Shown piece after piece: positions 1 to 7,225 of a stretch of 36,005 bases of DNA (its first letter is position 1; each line of letters starts with the position of its first letter). Position numbers and translations under genes: made by a program. This stretch comes from Muribaculum sp. (GTDB lineage: Bacteria; Bacillota; Clostridia; Lachnospirales; Lachnospiraceae): the NCBI GenBank assembly GCA_023663735.1, contig JAMPGV010000026.1, forward strand, positions 1-36,005, read 5' to 3'. The notes beneath the pieces are model-generated. The model did no database searches, had not been told where the DNA came from, and was given only the letters and a program-made list of their open reading frames with translations.

Positions 1-1
1 T

Positions 2-229
2 AATCTTGGCGGCGTGCAGATGGACGCGCTCTTTGTAGATGAAGGCTTCGGAACGCTGGACCGCAAATCAATAGATAGTGCGATGGAAATTCTAATCAAC
101 CTAACCGGAAGCAACAAGCTGGTGGGAATCATCAGCCACAGGGAGGAACTGATGGAGAATATTCCACAGCAGATCAAGGTCAGGAAGACAAAAGTGGGAA
201 GTCAGATTCGCATTGAACGGGGGGTATAG
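2..229 (+). CDS. sbcC: SbcC exonuclease ATPase subunit, C-terminal fragment
   Basis: Only the last 75 codons are in the window; the frame is open to the left edge. The fragment has the Walker B/D-loop region of SMC-like ABC ATPases (LGGVQMDALFVDEGFGTLD) followed by the H-loop histidine in IISHREEL. This combination is characteristic of SbcC, the Rad50-like subunit of the SbcCD nuclease, which processes DNA hairpins and double-strand ends in the cytoplasm. The partner sbcD would be expected upstream, outside the window. Another Rad50-like ATPase is possible but the GGVQMDALFVDEGFG run fits SbcC closely. Confidence 0.9.
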   Translation, partial: NLGGVQMDALFVDEGFGTLDRKSIDSAMEILINLTGSNKLVGIISHREELMENIPQQIKVRKTKVGSQIRIERGV

Positions 230-422
230 TCTGATTGAATGAGAGATAGCGTATAAAACAGGCTGTTATAGTGAAATTTATTCAGAGACATTGCAAATAA
301 TTGTGGCAAAAATTAATAAAGCAAGCGTGTACAAAGCGCGGCGATTCTTGCCGGAACAGATAGATGCAAATTGTGATCCGGCTTATATAACTAAAAGAAA
401 ATAAATCATCCGGAAAGAAGGT

Positions 423-1220
423 ATGGATATGCAGTTTCTTGTTTTATTCTTGGTTGCGTTAGTAATCAGCTCTATCGGTTTTAAGAAGTTTGTGTGGTTT
501 ATATCCCTCGGATACGGGTTTTCCATTGCCGGCCTTGGCGTGGTGATGCTTGTAATGTTTCGGGGGAATCTGGCGCCTATCACGGTTCTGCTGGCTGTTC
601 TGTGCATGATCTATGGCTGCCGGCTTGGCGGCTATCTGTTGGTTCGTGAGAGAAAAAGCGCTTCCTATCAGAAGACGATGAAGAATGATATTAAGGATGG
701 TTCCGATATGAACCTGTTTCTTAAAATTGTGATCTGGGTAAGCTGCGCTTTGCTCTATTGCTGCGAAGTGGCGCCGATTTTCTTCCGGCTGCAGCATGAT
801 GCCCCTACAGATGTCATGGCGGTAATCGGAACGGTAGTTATGGCACTGGGAATTCTTCTGGAGGCTGCTTCTGATTATACGAAGAATCGATACAAAAAAA
901 CGCATCCGCAGCGTTTCTGTGATGTGGGATTGTTTCGGTTTGTGCGCTGTCCCAATTACTTGGGGGAGGTATTGATTTGGACGGGAGTTTTTCTGTCTGG
1001 GGTGACGGCGCTTTCCGGACCGGTGGAATGGTGCGCTGCATTGGCAGGATGGATCTGTATTGTCTATATCATGTTTGGCGGCGCCAGAAGATTGGAACTT
1101 CGCCAGAACAAAAATTACGGGGAAGATCCTGAGTATCAGCAGTATGTGAAGAGGACGCCAATTTTACTGCCCTTTATTCCGCTTTACAGCGTGGCAAAAT
1201 ATAAGTGGCTGGTGGGGTAA
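423..1220 (+). CDS. DUF1295-family integral membrane protein
   Basis: This 265-residue protein has hydrophobic segments across most of its length, about six or seven membrane spans. Its C-terminal half carries the family pattern RCPNYLGEVLIWTGVFLSG near residue 180, typical of DUF1295 proteins, which are related in fold to steroid 5-alpha-reductases and isoprenylcysteine methyltransferases. The enzymatic activity of bacterial members is mostly unknown, so no substrate is proposed. The ATG at 423 is preceded by a purine-rich GGAAAGAAGG. It stands alone between sbcC and the metal-export genes and is followed by a hairpin, so it is probably a single-gene unit. Confidence 0.85.
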   Translation: MDMQFLVLFLVALVISSIGFKKFVWFISLGYGFSIAGLGVVMLVMFRGNLAPITVLLAVLCMIYGCRLGGYLLVRERKSASYQKTMKNDIKDGSDMNLFLKIVIWVSCALLYCCEVAPIFFRLQHDAPTDVMAVIGTVVMALGILLEAASDYTKNRYKKTHPQRFCDVGLFRFVRCPNYLGEVLIWTGVFLSGVTALSGPVEWCAALAGWICIVYIMFGGARRLELRQNKNYGEDPEYQQYVKRTPILLPFIPLYSVAKYKWLVG

Positions 1221-1315
1221 ATTTTTATCCAGCTCCGGCCCTGCTGCTGTCTGGGATGATCGTCATAAGATTGCTGCCTGCTTTCATTATTTCATTGGGC
1301 AGGGATCAGGTAAAG

Positions 1316-1344
1316 ATGCCGCATGAAGCCGATTCATGCGGCAT
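1316..1344 (+). terminator. 12-bp hairpin after the DUF1295 gene
   Basis: ATGCCGCATGAA (1316-1327) and TTCATGCGGCAT (1333-1344) form a perfect 12-bp stem with a 5-nt loop. There is no long U tract after it (TTCTTGATTC), so it is a weak intrinsic terminator or an mRNA 3'-end stabiliser. It separates the DUF1295 gene from the metal-export promoter. Confidence 0.6.
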
Positions 1345-1386
1345 TCTTGATTCAGAAAATTTATTTCGAAAATCCACAGATTCCCC

Positions 1387-1414
1387 TTGACAAATTCCAT
1401 ATATATGATACGAT
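1387..1414 (+). promoter_or_regulatory. Sigma-A type promoter of the metal-export genes
   Basis: A perfect -35 box TTGACA (1387-1392) is followed after 16 nt by TACGAT (1409-1414), a 4/6 match to TATAAT. The predicted transcription start near 1420 lies inside the repeated operator described next, which is the arrangement expected for repression. Confidence 0.6.
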
Positions 1415-1457
1415 ATTCATATGAACAGTCATTCATATGAATACATGCTCATATGAC
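1400..1457 (+). promoter_or_regulatory. 16-bp-periodic ATATGA operator array, probably ArsR/SmtB type
   Basis: TTCATATGAA occurs exactly at 1416-1425 and 1432-1441. A third copy, CTCATATGAC, is at 1448-1457 and a diverged copy, TATATATGAT, at 1400-1409. All four start 16 bp apart. The two central copies also form an 11-6-11 perfect inverted repeat (1415-1442). The half-sites and the TGAACAG-N-CATTCA core resemble operators of ArsR/SmtB metal sensors, and the array overlaps the predicted transcription start of a metal exporter. Assigning the regulator to ArsR/SmtB is inference; no such gene is in the window. Confidence 0.65.
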
Positions 1458-1484
1458 AAAAATGATAAAATGGAGGAAAGGATC

Positions 1485-1703
1485 ATGAAGAAATCTTACA
1501 AAATCGAAGTGGACTGCGCCAACTGCGCATTGAAAATGGAGGAGGCCGCCAAGACCGTGGAAGGCGTACAGGATGTGGTGGTGAGCTTTATGACGCAGAA
1601 GATGAACGTGGAGTTTGCGGAGGGCGCGGATGACAAGGAAGTGATGAAGGCGGTTCTGAAGGCCTGCAAAAAGGTGGAGGACGACTGCGAGATCTATCTG
1701 TAG
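1485..1703 (+). CDS. Stand-alone heavy-metal-associated (HMA) domain protein
   Basis: A 72-residue protein that is a single HMA (ferredoxin-like) fold, with the metal-binding pair C11-x2-C14 in the context VDCANCALKME. The usual GMxCxxC methionine is replaced (VDC), as in HMA domains associated with Zn/Cd/Pb rather than copper transport. The start at 1485 is preceded by GGAGGAAAGG; an upstream in-frame ATG at 1437 falls inside the operator and lacks a ribosome-binding site. It is the first gene behind the repeat-operator promoter, 58 nt before the P1B ATPase, and probably hands metal to it. The ATPase itself lacks an N-terminal HMA domain. Confidence 0.9.
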   Translation: MKKSYKIEVDCANCALKMEEAAKTVEGVQDVVVSFMTQKMNVEFAEGADDKEVMKAVLKACKKVEDDCEIYL

Positions 1704-1761
1704 AGCGGGACGCGGATGCGGGCGGTTGTCTACAGTGTCATGAGAGATGGGGGAGATGGAT

Positions 1762-3717
1762 ATGACGAAGAAGCAGAAAAAAGTTTTCTGGCGCATTCTT
1801 GCGGCAGTGGTTCTGTTGGTTTTATTATATTTTGTACCCGTGGAAGGAATGCCGCGTCTGCTGCTGTACTTGATTCCTTATCTGGTGATCGGATATGATA
1901 TTCTGCGCAAGGCGGCGCTGGGAATTTTCCACCGGGAGATCTTTGACGAGAATTTTCTGATGGCGGTTGCCACCGTGGGAGCCGTTCTGCTGGGAGAATA
2001 TCAGGAGGGCGTTGCGGTTATGCTGTTCTATCAGATCGGTGAGCTGTTTCAGTCTGTTGCCGTGGGCAAGAGCCGTAGGAATATCAGCGCCCTGATGGAT
2101 ATCCGGCCGGATTTTGCCAATATTGAAAACGGGTCCGGCGGATTGGAACAGGTGGATCCGGACGAGGTGGAAATCGGTACGGTGATTGTGGTCTGTCCCG
2201 GCGAGAAAGTGCCGATCGACGGCCGGGTGGAGGAGGGTCATTCCACGCTGAATACCAGCGCCCTCACGGGGGAGAGTATGCCCCGTGAGGTGGCTGTGGG
2301 GGACGAGGTCGTCAGCGGCTGCGTGAACACAAGCGGTCTGCTGAAGATTCGGACGACCAAGGCGTTCGGGGAGTCCACGGTGTCGAAGATACTGGATTTG
2401 GTGGAGAACTCCAGCATGAAGAAATCCCGCTCGGAGAACTTTATCACCAAGTTTGCCAAATATTACACTCCGGCAGTCTGCTGCGGTGCGCTTGCGCTGG
2501 CAATACTGCCTCCGCTGTTTCTCCTGTTTACGGGAAAGCCTGCGCTTTGGAGCGATTGGATTATCCGCGCGCTGACGTTTCTGGTCATCAGCTGTCCCTG
2601 CGCGCTGGTCATCTCCATTCCGCTGAGCTTTTTCGGCGGCATCGGCGGGGCTTCCGCCCGCGGTATCTTGGTGAAGGGTTCCAATTATCTGGAGGCGCTG
2701 GCCAAGACGGGATGTGTGGTGTTTGACAAGACGGGTACACTGACAAAAGGCGTGTTTGAGGTAGCCGAGATCGTCCCCGCAGAGGGCTGGCAGCCCGTGC
2801 CGGAGCAATCAGGAACTGCGGTGCAGGATTCTGCGTCCGCCGGTTCGGAGCATTATCCGGAGGACTTGTCCGGCAGTCTGCTCTATTATGCGGTTCATGC
2901 GGAGAGTTACTCGAACCATCCCATCAGCAAAAGTCTGCGGGAGGCTTTCGGCAGGCCTCTCGACAGCGAGGCGGTGGCAGATGTGGAGGAGATCGGCGGA
3001 CATGGCGTGACAGCCGGTGTGAACGGCCATAGAGTGGCTGCGGGCAATGACAAGCTGATGCGCAGGGAGAAGATTTCCTGTGCGGAGCCTTCGGGAATCG
3101 GCACGGTGATCCATGTGGCGGTGGACGGAGCTTATGCCGGATATATTTTGATTGCCGACACAGTGAAGGAGAACGCAAAAGCGTCCATAGCGGCGCTGAA
3201 AGCGGCGGGCGTGAAGAAGACGGTCATGCTCACGGGCGATTCCCGGATTGTGGCAGATTCCGTGGCGGCGGATCTCGGTGTGGACGAAGTCTGTGGGGAG
3301 TTGCTGCCCGGCGATAAAGTGGAGCGGGTGGAGGCGCTGCTGGCCGCAAAGAGCCGGAAAGAAAATCTTGCCTTTGTGGGCGACGGCATCAACGACGCCC
3401 CGGTGCTGTCTAGGGCGGATATCGGTATCGCCATGGGCGCTATGGGATCCGACGCGGCCATCGAGGCGGCGGATATCGTTCTGATGGACGACGATCCGAT
3501 GAAAATTGCGCTGGCTATGAAAATATCCCGGAAATGCCTTCGCATCGTCTATGAAAATATCGTCTTTGCGCTGGGCGTGAAAGCGGTGTGCCTGATTCTC
3601 GGCGCGCTGGGAATTGCGGGTATGTGGATGGCGATTTTCGCGGATGTAGGCGTTATGGTGCTGGCGGTTCTCAATGCCATCCGCTGCCTGAAAGTAAAAG
3701 GATTGCGGGCGGCATAA
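1762..3717 (+). CDS. cadA: P1B-type heavy-metal-translocating ATPase (Cd/Zn/Pb class)
   Basis: A 651-residue ATP-driven metal exporter of the plasma membrane. Visible motifs: TGES (T169-S172, actuator), the metal-binding CPC at C278-C280 in SCPCALVISIP, DKTGTLT with phosphorylated D322, the P1B-specific HP dipeptide at H386-P387, and GDGINDAP around D541. The CPCALVISIP context suggests the Zn/Cd/Pb subgroup; the cadA symbol is a family-level assignment. The protein starts almost directly with the first membrane spans, so the soluble HMA domain is supplied by the preceding gene. The start at 1762 is chosen because GGGGGAG (1749-1755) is 6 nt upstream; ATGs at 1747 and 1756 are on or next to that site. 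It forms an operon with the HMA gene. Confidence 0.93.
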   Translation: MTKKQKKVFWRILAAVVLLVLLYFVPVEGMPRLLLYLIPYLVIGYDILRKAALGIFHREIFDENFLMAVATVGAVLLGEYQEGVAVMLFYQIGELFQSVAVGKSRRNISALMDIRPDFANIENGSGGLEQVDPDEVEIGTVIVVCPGEKVPIDGRVEEGHSTLNTSALTGESMPREVAVGDEVVSGCVNTSGLLKIRTTKAFGESTVSKILDLVENSSMKKSRSENFITKFAKYYTPAVCCGALALAILPPLFLLFTGKPALWSDWIIRALTFLVISCPCALVISIPLSFFGGIGGASARGILVKGSNYLEALAKTGCVVFDKTGTLTKGVFEVAEIVPAEGWQPVPEQSGTAVQDSASAGSEHYPEDLSGSLLYYAVHAESYSNHPISKSLREAFGRPLDSEAVADVEEIGGHGVTAGVNGHRVAAGNDKLMRREKISCAEPSGIGTVIHVAVDGAYAGYILIADTVKENAKASIAALKAAGVKKTVMLTGDSRIVADSVAADLGVDEVCGELLPGDKVERVEALLAAKSRKENLAFVGDGINDAPVLSRADIGIAMGAMGSDAAIEAADIVLMDDDPMKIALAMKISRKCLRIVYENIVFALGVKAVCLILGALGIAGMWMAIFADVGVMVLAVLNAIRCLKVKGLRAA

Positions 3718-3785
3718 AAGAATTTCCGCACATTCGGCGGGCGTGTGCATAGCATGATATTAATGAAATTTGCATGAGGGCTTCT

Positions 3786-5558
3786 ATGGATTTTTCTTAT
3801 GTCAATGCGGCCAATGTGGGAAATTGCAGGGAGAGTATTATCTCCGAGGACACTTATGATTTTATTACGGATTTTCCCCTGTCCAGTTTTCCCGGGACAG
3901 GGGAATCTTTTTGTTATGTGGACGTGGAGGGGCTTTACAACATCGTCTATGTGGACAAAAATTTTGTCTCTCCGCAGGTGGTGGAAACTTCGGCTTATCA
4001 GAGCGTGCCGAAATTGTACGGGCTGATGCAGCTGGGCGGAGCAAGGGGGTCGTTTAATCCCGATTCCCTGATTATCAGCGGGATCACGCAGATGCAGCGG
4101 CCGCCTTTGAATCTGACGGGCAAAGGTTGTGTACTGTGCTTTATTGATACGGGAATTGACTATACGATGGATGTGTTCCGGGACGCGGAGGGCGGGAGCC
4201 GGATTCTTGCGATCTGGGATCAGACCATTCAGACGGGAAACATGCCGGAGGGATTCTATTATGGAAGTGAGTACACAAGAGAACAGATCAACGAAGCCCT
4301 GCAGTCCGATCAGCCCTATGAGATTGTTCCCAGCAGAGACGTAAACGGGCATGGAAGCACACTGGCGGCGCTGGCGGCGGGCAGCTCGGTTTTAAGCCCC
4401 GACCGTTATGTGGGGGCTGCGCCCGACGCCGATATCGTGGTGGTGAAACTTAAGGAATGCAAGAACTACCTGCGGGAATTTAATCTGGTACCCCGTGGGG
4501 AGCCTGCCTATCAGGAAAATGACATTATGCTGGCGGTGAAATATGCCGATTCGTTTGCCGCCGTATTGAGCCGTCCCGTGATTATCTGTCTGGCTCTGGG
4601 AACCAATACGGGAGACCACGCGGGCAGTTCCGTGCTGTCCCGCTATATCGATATGGTGGCGGTGCGGCGGAGCCGGGCCATCGTGGTCAGCGGCGGCAAC
4701 GAGGGCAATGCCTCGCATCACTACAGGGGGAGGCTGACCCGCCCGGGCGTCGGGGACAGTTCCTCCGGCGCATCGGACGGCATTTCCGACGCAAATGTGG
4801 AAGTGCGCGTGGGAGAAGGATGCAGTGGTTTCGTGATGGAATGTTGGAGCAGTCTGCCCGATACGCTTCAGGTGGGTGTGCGCTCGCCGGGCGGGGAGTA
4901 TATTCCGTTTCAGCGGCTGGGACACGGGCAGAGCGTGAGTTATCGGCTGGTCTATGAGAGTACGATTGTCACGCTGAATTCCGTTTTGGTGGAACCGGCC
5001 TCGGGAGAGCAGCTGTACCGCTTCCGGCTGCAGAATCCCACGCAGGGCATCTGGACGTTTCAGGTGAGCTTTCCCGGAACGCTCTATAACGGAACTTTTG
5101 ACATGTGGCTTCCCATCACGGAGTTTCTGGACGCTCAGGTCTATTTTCTGCGCCCGGATCCCTATATTACGCTGACGGAGCCTTCGATGGCATCCTCCGT
5201 CATCACGGTGTCCTCCTATAATCCGGCCAACTTGAGCTTTGCCATCGACTCCGGCAGAGGCTATTCCCGCACGGGCGCAATCCGGCCGGATCTGGCGGCT
5301 CCGGGGGTCAATGTATCCACCATCGAAGGAATTCGCAGCGGTTCGAGTCTGGCGGCAGCGATCACTGCGGGAGCCATAGCGCAGTTTTTCCAATGGGCGG
5401 TGGTGGAGTGGCGTAGTCCGTTTGCCGAGACGCGGGAGTTAAAGAGCTTTCTGATCCGCGGCGCGGCGCGTTCGTCCGATTTGACCTACCCCAACCGGGA
5501 GTGGGGGTACGGCCGGCTGGATCTGGAGGGAGTCTTCGAGGCGCTGATCGAATCCTGA
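3786..5558 (+). CDS. S8 (subtilisin-like) peptidase of the Csp type
   Basis: A 590-residue subtilase with an intact triad by motif: D121 in FIDTGID, H189 in NGHGST and S521 in GSSLAAA (normally GTSMAAP). A long insert between H and S, rich in beta-strand-like sequence (about residues 320-450), fits the jelly-roll domain of clostridial Csp proteases. In those proteins CspB processes the spore cortex hydrolase SleC during germination, and CspA/CspC are inactive relatives. There is no signal peptide, as expected for Csp proteins. Lachnospiraceae have many paralogues, so a germination role is inference. GAGGG sits 5 nt before ATG 3786; an in-frame ATG at 3774 has no ribosome-binding site. It begins 68 nt after the ATPase with no clear promoter. 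Confidence 0.85.
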   Translation: MDFSYVNAANVGNCRESIISEDTYDFITDFPLSSFPGTGESFCYVDVEGLYNIVYVDKNFVSPQVVETSAYQSVPKLYGLMQLGGARGSFNPDSLIISGITQMQRPPLNLTGKGCVLCFIDTGIDYTMDVFRDAEGGSRILAIWDQTIQTGNMPEGFYYGSEYTREQINEALQSDQPYEIVPSRDVNGHGSTLAALAAGSSVLSPDRYVGAAPDADIVVVKLKECKNYLREFNLVPRGEPAYQENDIMLAVKYADSFAAVLSRPVIICLALGTNTGDHAGSSVLSRYIDMVAVRRSRAIVVSGGNEGNASHHYRGRLTRPGVGDSSSGASDGISDANVEVRVGEGCSGFVMECWSSLPDTLQVGVRSPGGEYIPFQRLGHGQSVSYRLVYESTIVTLNSVLVEPASGEQLYRFRLQNPTQGIWTFQVSFPGTLYNGTFDMWLPITEFLDAQVYFLRPDPYITLTEPSMASSVITVSSYNPANLSFAIDSGRGYSRTGAIRPDLAAPGVNVSTIEGIRSGSSLAAAITAGAIAQFFQWAVVEWRSPFAETRELKSFLIRGAARSSDLTYPNREWGYGRLDLEGVFEALIES

Positions 5559-5573
5559 GTGCAAAGGATTTTC

Positions 5574-5602
5574 TTGAAATATCAAAGCCTGTCCTCTATA
5601 AT
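5574..5602 (+). promoter_or_regulatory. Sigma-A promoter upstream of the MATE gene
   Basis: TTGAAA (5574-5579), a 17-nt spacer and a perfect TATAAT (5597-5602) form a strong vegetative promoter just after the protease stop codon. It would give a leader of about 130-150 nt containing the short repeats at 5689-5738. Confidence 0.8.
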
Positions 5603-5688
5603 AGTATCAATGGGCTGCGGAGAGCGCCCGTGAACTCGCAATAGAATCGGCAACGGAACTGAAAACGGGCTGAAAACGGAATCGGAGG

Positions 5689-5738
5689 CAGAACCGGAAA
5701 CAGAACCGGAAACAGAACCGAAAAGAACAGAACCGGAA
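5689..5738 (+). repeat. Short tandem repeat, unit CAGAACCGGAAA
   Basis: CAGAACCGGAAA occurs exactly at 5689 and 5701, with degenerate copies at 5713 (CAGAACCGAAAA) and 5728 (CAGAACCGGAA). The purine-rich sequence from about 5640 shows further decayed AACGGAA-like units. The last unit runs into the ATG at 5738. The region is the 5' leader of the MATE gene. Confidence 0.75.
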
Positions 5739-7198
5739 TGGGAAAGGCAGGCTTTGGTATGGCGGAAGTGCGGAGTGATATTTTCGAGAGGGTACCGATT
5801 CCCGCGGCGGTCAGGCGGTTGATGGTTCCCACCATTCTCGGATCGCTGGTTATGGTACTCTACAGCATTGCGGACACCTATTTTGTGGGACTTTTGGACA
5901 ATCCCGTGCAAAATGCGGCGGTGGCTTTGTCCGCTCCTGTGCTGCTCTCTTTTAATGCGGTCAACAATCTATTCGGAATCGGGTCTTCCAGCATGATGAG
6001 CCGTGCGCTTGGGCGCAAGGATTATGACACTGTGCGCAGAAGCGCTTCCTTTGGTTTTTACGGTTCGGTGTGCAGCGGACTGCTGCTGGCGTTGGCCTGC
6101 CTAATTTTCTTTTCCCCCCTGCTTGGACTGTTGGGGGCGGATGCCGAGACCTGGGACGCCACCGCGGGGTATATGCGGTGGGCGATCGTATTGGGAGCGG
6201 TTCCCGCCATTCTCAATGTGGTTATGGGGTATTTGGTGCGCTCGGAGGGAGCGGCTCTTCATGCCAGCATCGGCACCATGAGCGGCTGTCTGCTCAATAT
6301 TGTTCTGGATCCGATTTTCATTCTTCCATGGGGACTGAATATGGGGGCGGCGGGAGCCGGGATGGCGACCTGTCTTTCCAATTGTGCCGCCTGTGTCTAT
6401 TTTCTGATCTTGCTGCGGGTGAAAAAAGGAAAGACCTACATCAGCCTAAATCCCCGCCATTTCTGCCTGCGCAGGGAGATTGTGCTGGGGGTATGCGGCG
6501 TGGGCATCCCCGCATCGGTGCAGAATCTTCTGAATGTGACCGGGATGACCGTGCAGAACAATTTCGTGGCGGATTATGGCGCGTCGGCGGTAGCCGCTCT
6601 GGGAATCGCTCAGAAGATCCACATGCTTCCCATGCAGATTGCGCTGGGCGGTACACAGGGGGTAATGCCGCTCGTAAGCTATTCCTACAGCAGCAAGAAT
6701 CCCGGCCGCATGGAGGCCGCCATCCGGTATGTAGCGAAGATCCTGCTCCCGGCGATGGTGGTGATTGCGCTGGGCTATTGGCTGGGCGCCGGGCGTTTGA
6801 TTATGATTTTTATGAAAAATCCGGAGATTGTAGACTTCGGCAGGCTGTTCCTGCGGGGATTCAGCGCGGGTATGCCGTTTATGCTGGCGGATTTTCTGGT
6901 GGTGGGCGTATTGCAGGGGATCGGAATGGGCAGGAAGACATTTTATTTTGCCGTTCTGCGGAAGATTGTGCTGGAGATTCCGGCGATTGTCGTGCTGAAC
7001 GCCCTGTTCGGAGCGTCAGGCATCACCTATGCGGGATGCGTGGCGGAGATGATTCTGGCCGTTTACGGGATCTGGCTGCTGATGCGGATTATGCGGCGGT
7101 TTAGGTCGGACTGTGCGGCGGAGCCGTCGCCGCAGATAAAGTGCAGGACACGGCGAAAAGCTGATACGGATTCGTGTGAAAGACAGCCTGTAGAATAG
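5738..7198 (+). CDS. MATE-family multidrug/Na+ antiporter
   Basis: A polytopic membrane protein of 486 residues with about 12 predicted spans in two homologous halves, as in MATE exporters (NorM/DinF/MepA). Typical early signatures are PTILGSLVMVLYSIADTYFVG near the N-terminus and NAVNNLFGIGSSSMMSRALG near residue 75. It would export cationic compounds using an ion gradient; the substrate is not predictable. The start is uncertain: ATG 5738 directly follows the tandem repeat and has no good ribosome-binding site, whereas ATG 5759 (MAEVRSDIF) is preceded by GGAAAGGCAGG and may be the real start. The YitT gene follows 27 nt downstream, so both probably share the 5574 promoter. Confidence 0.88.
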   Translation: MGKAGFGMAEVRSDIFERVPIPAAVRRLMVPTILGSLVMVLYSIADTYFVGLLDNPVQNAAVALSAPVLLSFNAVNNLFGIGSSSMMSRALGRKDYDTVRRSASFGFYGSVCSGLLLALACLIFFSPLLGLLGADAETWDATAGYMRWAIVLGAVPAILNVVMGYLVRSEGAALHASIGTMSGCLLNIVLDPIFILPWGLNMGAAGAGMATCLSNCAACVYFLILLRVKKGKTYISLNPRHFCLRREIVLGVCGVGIPASVQNLLNVTGMTVQNNFVADYGASAVAALGIAQKIHMLPMQIALGGTQGVMPLVSYSYSSKNPGRMEAAIRYVAKILLPAMVVIALGYWLGAGRLIMIFMKNPEIVDFGRLFLRGFSAGMPFMLADFLVVGVLQGIGMGRKTFYFAVLRKIVLEIPAIVVLNALFGASGITYAGCVAEMILAVYGIWLLMRIMRRFRSDCAAEPSPQIKCRTRRKADTDSCERQPVE

Positions 7199-7225
7199 CA
7201 GAACGGCAAGTAAGGGAGGATGAGG

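Noticed and set aside
245-406. A 54-codon open stretch ending in a stop codon between sbcC and the DUF1295 gene
   Set aside because: It has no start codon or ribosome-binding site and no recognisable similarity; at most a decayed gene remnant. TTGCAA at 291 with TAATAA at 314 has promoter spacing but a poor -10 box.
1825-2808. Long minus-strand open frame opposite the P1B ATPase
   Set aside because: It mirrors the codon bias of a clear plus-strand gene, is rich in His/Arg/Gln without domain features, and has no promoter or ribosome-binding site.
3740-3785. Sporulation-type (sigma-F/G) promoter before the Csp-like protease
   Set aside because: GCATA is present but no -10 element occurs at the required spacing.
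6070-7104. 344-codon plus-strand open frame inside the MATE gene
   Set aside because: It is a frame-shifted shadow of the MATE coding sequence, rich in Gly, Arg and Ser and without membrane spans or motifs.
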